Part shown: positions 44,501 through 53,151 of the stretch, one piece after another
How positions within the stretch are numbered: the first letter of the stretch is position 1
How the letters are laid out: the number at the start of each line of letters is the position of its first letter
Assembly: GCA_963931865.1 (NCBI GenBank)
Contig: OZ007507.1
Coordinates: 11,942,932 to 12,006,931, forward strand
Source of the DNA: Axinella damicornis
Lineage: Eukaryota > Porifera > Demospongiae > Axinellida > Axinellidae
DNA: 64,000 nucleotides
Direction of reading: 5' to 3'
Position numbers and translations under genes: made by a program
Notes under the pieces: model-generated
Told to the model about the DNA's origin: nothing
Database searches by the model: none
Seen by the model: only the letters and a program-made list of their open reading frames with translations

Positions 44501-45860
44501 CATGTGTGTGTGTTGTTAGTAACAGTTAGCACCACACAATGAGCAATGTGTTGCCTAGGTTACGGGCCATAGGACTGACTGTTACTCCAGAAAAGGTGTA
44601 GAGCTCCTGAATTGCTCCTGAATTGCAACAATTACGACTATCTCTTAGCAACACAAGCCATGCAAATAAATTGTAATAAGAGGACAGTATACTACTGTTT
44701 TTGACTTTCACCACTGCGAGGCGTGTGATTTTGCACGGTAGTCATGATCTGGTCTGATTCTGGACCTCAAATACGGTTCACCTTTGCAAATCAAGGACTG
44801 GCAACTACAACATCCAACTCGGCAATAAGCAATTACCAACAGTTTCATAAAGCAAGGACTTTGTAACCATACTAATCACACAAAGAAGGGAGTGGCAGTA
44901 CTACTCACCTGCCGTGAGTGTCACTCCTGAGAATCTGTGCCCAAATGAGAGAATCCACACCGGGTCCGGACTGGAAGAGGAGAGGGAGGGATGCACAAGA
45001 GTGCAGCCATTACAGTGTGTTAGTGTTGGACTACTGTACTGTGATTACCGTAGTTGCACGTTATTAGGTGCATGCACCAAGGTGAACGGAAGCTGTCTCA
45101 CTCGTACTCGAGGTCGCGTAGCTGCTCAGTCTAATCGGCATACGTACTAACTGCGCTACAGCAACAGTTGACCCAACAGTACTATGCATATGCATGTATG
45201 TTCCAAGCTAATTGCGTTTCTAAGATCACTGTAGAAATTACTACTTTCTTGTCCTGCAGTCTTAGCTATGAGTAAAACGGAATATAACAGAGGGCGTTCT
45301 ATAGTAGTACACAAAGATCATCAGTGGATGCTTGTGAGTTGGACTTCATTTGGGCCCAGAGTTGAAATGTAGAATGTGATAGCAGTAAACATACTTTGTG
45401 GCCAGGAGCTTAAGGTGTGGTGAGAGAGGTCGGCCAAGTTTCTTATTGCGAGCCACGTAGCCCTCTTGCTGTGGGGATGGTGAGGTGGTGGTTGTGGTGC
45501 GGCAGCTGTAGGGGGAACAATTTTGAGCCGAGTTCCAAATAATGGGTTCAACTAGTCTCGGAACCAGACCCTTTGCATAGCGACAAGAGGTGATTTCTTA
45601 CATCAGAGCTGTTCTGGCCACAGGCAGACCCCTGGCAAACGGGAAGAGTGGCCTGCAGAATATGGGAACGAGTATGCACACTGAATAATTGTACATGCAC
45701 ATAATTTTACAAATATGCAGTCATAACACAGAGCTCTTGCTTGGAACGCCCAGCTCTAAATAGGTACGCTACTAAGATCACTTTTGTGAGGTACCCTCTT
45801 GCAACGAGAGGGAGAAAACAGCCTCACTTACTCCATTCTTGCGAGGGCAAGAAAGGCCAT
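43723..45860 (-). CDS. SDHC: Succinate dehydrogenase cytochrome b560 subunit (complex II anchor C)
   Basis: Five phase-consistent minus-strand exons: 45832-45860 (MAFLALARM), 45395-45505, 44909-44970, 44213-44382 and 43723-43839 (stop 43725-43723), about 162 residues against 169 in human. Landmarks: NKKLGRPLSPHLKLL (human NRPLSPHITIY, quinone-site region), then FGHRFSGVTLTAG, where the His of SFGHRFSG corresponds to the SICHRGTG region. Transmembrane segments follow, with LPFTFHLINGTARHL (human FPLMYHTWNGIRHL, containing the heme-ligand His), and YWDTGRGLTI before the last helix. SDHC and SDHD anchor the SDHA/SDHB catalytic dimer in the inner mitochondrial membrane and form the ubiquinone site and heme b pocket. 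The first exon is only 29 bp. Head-to-head with SDHD. Confidence 0.9.
43975..44210 (-). repeat. C-rich minisatellite in SDHC intron 4
   Basis: Repeats of CCCCTCCCCGTCCCCTCCCTG type end in CA repeats that adjoin the exon 44213-44382 donor (GTGTGTGTGT on the minus strand). A GT/CA microsatellite also lies in intron 3 at about 44388-44512. Confidence 0.85.
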
Positions 45861-45919
45861 CTTTGCTCCTTGTGACGTCACAGTCAAAGTTCGCTTGGGT
45901 CAAAGGTCACACACCGAAG
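45861..45919. promoter_or_regulatory. 59-bp SDHC/SDHD bidirectional promoter with CRE and DR1
   Basis: The two start codons (SDHC 45860, SDHD 45920) point away from each other with 59 bp between. The spacer holds a palindromic CRE TGACGTCA (45873-45880) and a DR1 nuclear-receptor site GGGTCA-A-AGGTCA (45897-45909). DR1 sites are bound by HNF4/RXR-type receptors and CRE sites by CREB/ATF. No TATA box is visible. Transcription starts cannot be seen and may lie within the coding exons or overlap. Confidence 0.75.
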
Positions 45920-48900
45920 ATGGCTGCGATAGTGCATCTCTCTCGCTTGGCAAGCCGAAGCTGTTTCCACGGCGCGCTGCGGTCCCCCATAGCCGCACTG
46001 GGTGAGAGCCTGATGGTCAAGGGGTGGCTTGTATCTCATGTAATTACGTATAGGCTATAGAGCCATTGCAGCATGGAAAGGACTGGTCTCTCTTTCAAAG
46101 GAGTAATTAGCTCAGGCCTGTCCAAGATGATGGCTGCAATCCTTGAGAATATTGGCACAGGGACAACTTTCATGTTATGGCCTTCCTTGGCCTCATTCCC
46201 AGGCTCTTGTGCACAGCCCGGGCGGAGCACACTGTTGGTGCATGTGTCAATTCTTCCGTTGTATTAACTATAGACCCCTTGCAATTACGTCACATTATCC
46301 GTGGCATTTCCGTATACTATCTGGAAGCCGCCATCTTGGAGGACCGAAATACATTGGCTTCATATGCGGTATCGATCGAAACGTGCCCTACATCACTGGT
46401 AAGCATTTATATTAGCAATATATCATCGATTCAACACATACTAGAAGCATTGTCGATGCATGACTGCATTTGCTGAGATCACCATAGAAGCTGCTATCTC
46501 CGCAAACGCAAAATAGCCGCCATGTTGGAGTACCCATCTATACTTGTCCATATTCTTGAAGTGATGACGTCATGTGCAATGGGTCTATAAAGGATAATTA
46601 CTGTGTTGATATATACAGATAGATAGTCAGTGGCATTTTACAAGTCTGTTCTTGTCCTGTGCAGGGGTGGTATGTGTGTCTCCATGCTACAGAACTCCAT
46701 CAGTGAGACAGCCATCAGTGAGACAGCCATTGGACCGGAGCTTTTGTATGTTCCTCAAGTCTCTTTGTATACCTGTGTGGTAGTATAATTATTAGCAGTG
46801 AAGATTTCTGGACAGGCAGAAAGTTAACCTCCATAAGTACTTGCAGAAGAGACTTACTCTTCTGTGTGCGGTAAGCACACTCTCTGAGAGTGTGCTTACC
46901 GCACACAGAAGAGCTAAGTAATAGTACCAGCAAAGCATGAAGCTATACTGTAAGCACAATCTGTAAAGCAAACAAGAGTGAAGTGTCTGGAATTCCCCGT
47001 CTGTCCAGAAATCCCCGCCCACTGTAGTGATCACTAGTCTCTGGGGGAGATACATATTAGTGTGATTCATGACAACCAAATCGTACTTTAATATACAGTA
47101 CCATCAAATCAATGCAAGGCTTTGCCGTCTACTGCCACTTGATCAAGCACTGAAACTCAGCTTGTAGTTCCTGCACGCTAATCTTGTGTGGAAGTCTCCA
47201 TTGGAGTTAGCCCATCCATTTTAACTAAACTATATGGACCACTTTTATCATTCACTTTATCACATTTACATTGGTTTATAAAACGCTTGTATTTTTATTA
47301 CACGTTTTGTACTTATTGCATTGGAGTTAGCCTCGTTCCCAGGCCGCGTGGGAGGCCTGGGAACGAGGCTACATTAGAATCTGCATGGGGACGTGCAGTT
47401 TGTTCCACAGCAAATCAATTAGTAAAATCATAGCACATTTTTCCAGCTAGCATAATTATGTTCTACATCAGATTAATTTTAGTGATCAGTAGTATACGCA
47501 CATCTCTCCTGTATAGCAACCAGCAATGCGGTGATGGCCAATGCAGGAAGGCACTGGGCAATGGAGAGGGTTGTGGCAGTGGGACTTCTGGGACTTGTCC
47601 CAGCTGCATTGGTAGCTCCCAGTGTGGTGGTTAACTACAGTCTGGCGGTGCTGGTACCCCTGCACGGACACTGGTGGGTGGTAGAGTGTAAGATCAGTGC
47701 TGGTGCCCTGCACGGACACTGGTGGGTGGTAGAGTGTAAGATCAGTGCTGGTGCCCCTGCACGGACACTGGTGGGTGGTAGGGTGTAAGATCAGTGCTGG
47801 TGCCCCTGCACGGACACTGGTGGGTGGTAGGGTGTAAGATCAGTGCTGGTGTCCTGCACGGACACTGGTGGGTAGTAGAGTGTAAGATCAGTGCTGGTGC
47901 CCCTGCACGGACACTGGTGGGTGGTAGAGTGTAAGATCGGTGCTGGTTCCCCTGCATGGACACTGGTGGGTGGTAGGGTGTAAGATCAGTGCTGGTGCCC
48001 TGCAAGGACACTGGTGGGTAGTAGGGTGTAAGATCAGTGCTGGTGCCCTGCACAGACACTGGTGGGTGGTAGGGTGTAAGATCAGTGCTGGTGCCCTGCA
48101 CGGACACTGGTGGGTGGTAGGGTGTAAGATCAGTGCTGGTGCCCTGCAAGGACACTGGTGGGTAGTAGGGTGTAAGATCAGTGCTGGTGCCCTGCACAGA
48201 CACTGGTGGGTGGTAGGGTGTAAGATCAGTGCTGGTGCCCTGCACGGACACTGGTGGGTGGTAGGGTGTAAGATCAGTGCTGGTGCCCTGCACGGACACT
48301 GGGGTGTAAGATCAGTGCTGGTGCCCTGCACGGACACTGGTGGGTTGTATGGTGTAAGATCAGTGCTGGTGCCCTGCACGGACACTGGTGGGTGGTACAT
48401 GTAGGGTGTAAGATCAGTGCTGGTGCCCTGCACGGACACTGGTGGGTGGTAGGGTGTAAGATCAGTGCTGGTGCCCTGCACGGACACTGGTGGGTTGTAT
48501 GGTGTAAGATCAGCGCTGGTGCCCTGCACGGACACTGGCAGATGGTAGAGTGTGTAAGATCAGTGCACCTATATAGTAACTGTTGTGCATGTATACACCC
48601 ATAACAGTAACATGGCTTGCATGTAGCCTCGTTCCCAGGCCGTCTGCCAGTCGTGCGCGCACCGCATACGTGACCTTTGAACCCTTGTCAGATAGCTGGC
48701 AGAAGGCCTGGTACCACTCCTACGTCATTTACAAGTGCTTAAGTACTGCAATGTGGACACGGTTATGACGTAGGTGGACACGGTTTCATGTAAAATGGCG
48801 GCGTGCCAGAAGTTCACGGGCTAACGGCAGGTTTCCTAGCGAGTTATTGTTGGCTTTTACGCTACCGTGGTGGACCACTGGAGGCGTCAGGTATGGAACT

Positions 48901-49922
48901 CCTTGTTGTACGGTTGTAGTAGCCTAGCCTCGTTCCCAGGCCGTCTGCCAGTCGCGCGCGCACCGCATAGGTGACCTTTGAACCCTTGTCAGATAGCTGG
49001 CAGCTATCTGACAAGGGTTCAAAGGTCACGTATGCGGTGCGCGCGCGACTGGCAGACGGCCTGGGAACGAGGCTAGTAGTAGCCTAGGTAACTACAATAG
49101 CTTACCTCTACAGTAGCTTACCAAGCGCTTGGTAAGACTTACGCCTGAGTAGTCAAACGTTAGTGCATGCTGTATTGCCGTTAGCACTGAGTTGGCATCA
49201 AGTTGCTGTCTTCGTGGTATCAATATAAACTCGAAAATACTTGTAGTCGAGTAGCTTTACAACCGTGTCCACTTTGCTTGTAAATGACGTAGGAGTGGTA
49301 CCAGGCCTTCTGCCAGCTATCTGACAAGGGTTCAAAGGTCACGTATGCGGTGCGCGCGCAACTGGCAGACGGCCTGGGAACGAGGCTAGCTTGCATGTAC
49401 ATGTAGGACAGCCAAAGTGCAGTTGTCATGTGGTAGCCTCATTCCCAGGCATTCTCACAGGCCTCTCGTTTGTCGCCCGCGTTAGTACTGCAAGCGACAA
49501 ACGCTGGGGTGAGAAGGCCTGGGAATGAGGCTAGTCATGTGGTACATTTGCAAAGCCCATGAAATATCTCCATGGAAGAAAGCACTGAACATGCATATGG
49601 TTTTGAATAGTTTAGGCCCCAGACGCAAACCAATCCCAGTGCAGATCACTTCCAGTATCCCTGTGTGTGATACTGGAAGTGATCCGTGCTGGTTTGGGTC
49701 TGGGGCCGGTCGAGACTATAGGTAATTAGTGTGTATGATTATGCATGGTTGCTCTGCAGGGGGTTTGAGTCGGTGATTGAAGACTATTTTCCTGAGTCTC
49801 TGAAGACGGTATCGAGAGTGCTCTTGTACGGAGTGAGCATCACCACCTTCCTAGGACTCATGTATCTCAATTACAGTGACGTGGGAATCTGCCGGGCTAT
49901 CAAAATGGCATGGATGCTCTAG
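45920..49922 (+). CDS. SDHD: Succinate dehydrogenase cytochrome b small subunit (complex II anchor D)
   Basis: Exons: 45920-46001 (mitochondrial presequence MAAIVHLSRLASRSCFHGAL), 47517-47673 and 49760-49922 (stop TAG). Joins are phase-consistent, giving about 133 residues; human SDHD is 159 with its presequence. Landmarks: HWAMERVVAVGLLGLVPAAL (human HWTSERVVSVLLLGLLPAA), NYSLAVLVPLHGHW (human DYSLAAALTLHGHWGI, with the heme and quinone-region His), and MYLNYSDVGICRAIKMAW (human CYFNYHDVGICKAVAMLW). Three transmembrane helices are expected. Intron 2 starts with a tandem array that repeats the end of exon 2 and its splice donor. The presequence looks short, so an extra small exon in intron 1 cannot be excluded. 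Confidence 0.9.
46268..46592. mobile_element. TA-flanked MITE in SDHD intron 1
   Basis: TAGACCCCTTGCAATTACGTCA and the inverse of TGACGTCATGTGCAATGGGTC form the ends, next to TATA on both sides. GCCGCCAT motifs occur in both halves. Confidence 0.6.
46857..46913. repeat. Perfect 28-bp-arm hairpin
   Basis: CTCTTCTGTGTGCGGTAAGC and the rest of the arm are mirrored exactly with one unpaired base at 46885. Further inverse matches (ATTTCTGGACAG at 46804, CTGTCCAGAAAT near 47003) suggest it is the core of a larger foldback. Confidence 0.85.
47674..48560 (+). repeat. 48-bp minisatellite derived from the SDHD exon 2 / donor junction
   Basis: About 18 units, mostly 48 bp (some 49), of the form GGTGCCCTGCACGGACACTG followed by GTGGGTGGTAGGGTGTAAG and ATCAGTGC. 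The first unit is the true exon end (CTGGTACCCCTGCACGGACA, then CTG) with its GTGGGT donor. Open frames here on both strands are repeat translations. Confidence 0.92.
48624..49388. mobile_element. Large TAGCCTCG-family element, 765 bp, perfect 9-bp duplication
   Basis: GCTTGCATG flanks both ends (48615-48623 and 49389-49397). Inverted ends of more than 120 bp share GGCCGTCTGCCAGTCG, TGACCTTTGAACCCTTGTCA and GCCTGGTACCACTCCTACGT. The interior is unique apart from a nested copy. No convincing ORF. Confidence 0.88.
48925..49075. mobile_element. Nested TAGCCTCG-family palindrome inside 48624-49388
   Basis: 151 bp, almost perfectly self-complementary, flanked by GTAGTAGCC on both sides (48916-48924 and 49076-49084). 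Confidence 0.88.
49434..49533. mobile_element. TAGCCTCA-ended family member with perfect 9-bp duplication
   Basis: GTCATGTGG at 49425-49433 and 49534-49542. Arms include CAGGC and GTTTGTCGC/GCGACAAAC. Confidence 0.88.
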
Positions 49923-51864
49923 CACAACACAAACTGAACTTATCATACCCACACACACACAGTACTGTAATCAGCGTAATAATTATGGAACTGTTGTGGC
50001 TCTGTACAGGCAATGAGTTCTACAATCTTGCATTGGATTCTGGATTGGTCTCTTAGCACTAAGTCTGTGTTGCTGTTTTCACATTTTAGTTCTTGCATCT
50101 CCTTGCTGAGTATGTGGTCTGATCTCCAATGGTTAGTAGAATTGCGACTTAATTGTTGTCTTCCCAAGATATAAATATTAGGTCCCAAGATACAAATTGG
50201 AAGCAATCAATAGTTTATTACTTTCCAATACACAAGTGGTTAATTCCTGGGTCAGTGGAGGACATCAAGAGAGAGTAAGTATACCAGCAGTAGTCAGGGT
50301 TGTGTATTAGTTATAATGTACGGAGCCAAGGCTACATGTAGTTGTCTGGTATTGGTATCGGTCCCGATACTAGCCAGTGCGGTGAGGTAATATCAGGCCA
50401 GTGTCGGCTATGGGGGAATTCTGTGGTACAGGTGATTTAGTTGGCCTATGACATCAGTGCTTGCTCATGATTGATTTCCAGGCAGGTTAAGAGATAGTTT
50501 TGGGAGGTGAATGTGATGAGGCTTGTTGCTGAAGAAACTTAAGCTTTTCTCAAGGGTATTTCGACACACAGTGGTATTTGTATTGGTGTCAGCCTAGGCC
50601 TATATATTTCATATTTTAATATCAGAATCAGAAGTATCGGTAATGGTATCGGAGGAACATTATAACGGTACATTGAGCTGTGGTACCATCGATGCACCTG
50701 CATGACAATTCTGCATCACTGTATTAAACAGCTAAAACTCTTTCACGGAAATATAATGCAGGAATGCATTCCAAAGATTATCATCTCCACTCAGCACTTG
50801 GATGAATAGGAACACTAGCTAAAGCTGAGAAAAAGGAACGTAGCTGGTGCATGTAGCCTAGCTCGTTCCCAGGCCCCATACAAAAAATCGTATGGGGCCT
50901 GGGAACGAGGCTACTATAGTGCATGCATGCAGGAGAACACTGAAAACTGGACATCCATCTTTATGGAAAAGTACACTTAACTCAGGAATGAGGTTGTAAC
51001 AATCCTTAGGAAATCAAATAAGGAACACTTGAAGATAGCTAGAATCAAGGAAGGGGTGTAAACAGTTTTGTATTAGTAGACTGTCGAATTACGTGTACAA
51101 AATTTTACCAGACAGTGTTAATTAAACACAGGAACAAATTTCCAAAACCCCACTGATCGATTACAGCTTTCCCCTTTGCTAATCCAATGCATGCTGGACA
51201 TGGAAAACCTGCCCATTTCACCCCATTTTCCTCACACTGAACCTGAAGGGAATGTGGACGAAATGAAGGCAAATGTGGTGGAAATGTGGAAATTGTACCA
51301 CATAATAGCATGCATTGTAGCTTCTGTCCATTTGTGACATAAACTTTCAGAAAAACAAACCATACAACATTACTGTACCTTATGATTTTGAAACAAATTT
51401 TATAGCCTCAGCTAAAGGAATACAAATGGCTGTCCTCACCTGTGAAAGTGCAGCTACGTAGTTAACTTGCATAATACAGTCAAACCTCCGAACAAAGGAC
51501 ACTTTGGGAACAATATAAATTCAAGTCTTTTGTCCTTTGTAGAGAGGTTGTCCTCTTCTCGGAGGTTCAAATGTATTAGAACCATAGGCAAACCAATTAT
51601 TTGGGACCTTGAAAAGCGTCCTTTGTAGAGAGGTTTATTATATTGTGTCCCTATCTCGGAGGGTCCACTATCGGAGGTTTACTGTATATATAACGTTAGC
51701 TTGCATTATATAATCAGTGCACAAAGACAGAAAGCCACACCAACCTTAATTGTCTGGAATATGAATATCATTAAGGTACAGTTTTTGCTTGAACCGTCCA
51801 CAGATAATTAACTGATGAACAGTAGTCATAGCAATCATACATACACATTCACATACTAATGTGA
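49923..51864. other. Intergenic region SDHD to amidase 1
   Basis: No gene recognised. It holds a repeat at 50290-50720 related to 53808-54210 (shared TGGGAGGTGAATGTGATGAG), a TAGCC-type foldback at 50854-50913, and the 51477-51684 MITE. Confidence 0.55.
51477..51684. mobile_element. Tigger/Tc1-type MITE with TA duplication
   Basis: The ends CAGTCAAACCTCCGA and inverse TCGGAGGTTTACTG are flanked by TA (51475-51476 and 51685-51686). Internal copies of GTCCTTTGTAGAGAGGTT. A decayed relative may lie at 5880-6010. Confidence 0.8.
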
Positions 51865-53151
51865 TCACAGCATTCGATCCTTGAACTCATCGAAAGACAA
51901 CTGTGGCAAAGATGGCAAAACTATTTGAACAGCAGCTGCTAAATCCAGCAAGCTGTTATCCATCCCTCGAGGAGCCACCAACTCGAGTCCAACAGGAAGG
52001 CCGTCAGAGGTCAGACCACTCGGGAGGGAGATGCAAGGAACACCAGCACAGACTTGTGGTGCTGTGTTGTGCACAAGTGCAAAGTTTTTATTAAATTCTT
52101 GGCCACACACCTGCACAGTCTGTGGACTTGGCCTCTTCAAAGCGGGCAAGATTGTGGTGGGAGACACGAAAGCATCTAGTTTGTTTGTCTCAAAATAGCT
52201 ATCAAATAGCTGGCGAACCCTTTTTACATGCTGTAGACATTGATGGTATCTTTCGTCAGAAATTTTGTTGGCAGTCATAATGATTTCCTGCAAGACTGGG
52301 TCACCGATTTGCTCGCACAGCTCATCAAAACTTACAGGTGCGTTTTGATCCTTCAGATACTTTGGAATGAGACGATAAGTTTCATAAGTGATGAAGTCAA
52401 AACACGACTCAAGCATGTTATCACCAAACTCGGGTGGGAAATCGACATCCACGAGTTCAACTCCTGCATTTTTCATGGATTGCAGAGCAGCTTCGGTAAC
52501 TTGAGATATTTCACTGTCCAGTACACTATAGTACCACCGGCGTGGAACTCCTAACCTTACACCTTGCAGCGTTCGTGTTGTAGGGGAGTATGAGGGTACA
52601 ATACTCTTGTGGGCTTGTTGAACGGTGTCTACACGCTGAGCAAAAATCCCAATGGTGTCGGTTGTGGAGGATAGAGGGCACACGACTGATGCATCGTACA
52701 GTCCAGTGGTTGGACGATATCCCACTACACCACATAGAGCAGCAGGGTTGCGCATGGAACCAACTGTATCGGTACCCAACGCAAAGGATACTGCATTCAT
52801 TGCGACTGCAGCAGCGCTCCCACCACTAGAGCCACCGGCTATGTACCCCAATTTACGCGGATTTTCGACATCGCCGAACGCGGGATTTTCAGAGGTGTTT
52901 CCAAAGGCTAGCTCGTGCATGTTCGTGATTGCGACTATTTGGTGCCCACTGTCAACAAGAGACCGAACAACAGGTGAAAAATCCTTTGGTACCCAACCAC
53001 GTAGGCTTGGAGTGGAGGCCGGTGCAGGGAATCCACATCCAGTGTTTGCCTTCACGGCGAAAGTCATGTTCTTTCCAATGGGTGTCTTCCCCAGAAGGTC
53101 TGGGCGAACAATCGTGGTAAACACGTTCATCTTCGATGTCTGCTCTGCCAT
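51865..53151 (-). CDS. Amidase-signature family hydrolase, copy 1
   Basis: Intronless, 428 residues from MAEQTSKMNV (ATG 53151-53149). An upstream in-frame ATG at 53178 is less likely, because copy 2 also starts just before KMNVF. The fold signature is clear: catalytic Lys34 (FAVKANTG), Ser108 of GGSSGGSAAAVA (cis-Ser) and nucleophile Ser132 in DTVGSMRNPAALCG, with the Lys-Ser-Ser spacing of the family. Position 130 is Val where the family usually has the oxyanion-hole Gly (DTGGS), which may lower activity. Overall it resembles bacterial and fungal mandelamide/indoleacetamide hydrolase-like enzymes (TNMHELAFG, NPRKLGYIAGGSSGG, YRPTTGLYD). These cleave small amides; the substrate here is unknown. 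No signal peptide is apparent. Confidence 0.88.
   Translation of the reverse strand: MAEQTSKMNVFTTIVRPDLLGKTPIGKNMTFAVKANTGCGFPAPASTPSLRGWVPKDFSPVVRSLVDSGHQIVAITNMHELAFGNTSENPAFGDVENPRKLGYIAGGSSGGSAAAVAMNAVSFALGTDTVGSMRNPAALCGVVGYRPTTGLYDASVVCPLSSTTDTIGIFAQRVDTVQQAHKSIVPSYSPTTRTLQGVRLGVPRRWYYSVLDSEISQVTEAALQSMKNAGVELVDVDFPPEFGDNMLESCFDFITYETYRLIPKYLKDQNAPVSFDELCEQIGDPVLQEIIMTANKISDERYHQCLQHVKRVRQLFDSYFETNKLDAFVSPTTILPALKRPSPQTVQVCGQEFNKNFALVHNTAPQVCAGVPCISLPSGLTSDGLPVGLELVAPRGMDNSLLDLAAAVQIVLPSLPQLSFDEFKDRML

Noticed and set aside
47742..48535. ORFs of 150-215 codons on both strands with regular 16-residue repeats
   Set aside because: Products of the 48-bp SDHD minisatellite. No start context, domain or independent support.
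47674..48560. CRISPR-like array
   Set aside because: Units are contiguous without spacers, in an intron of a eukaryotic gene: a minisatellite.
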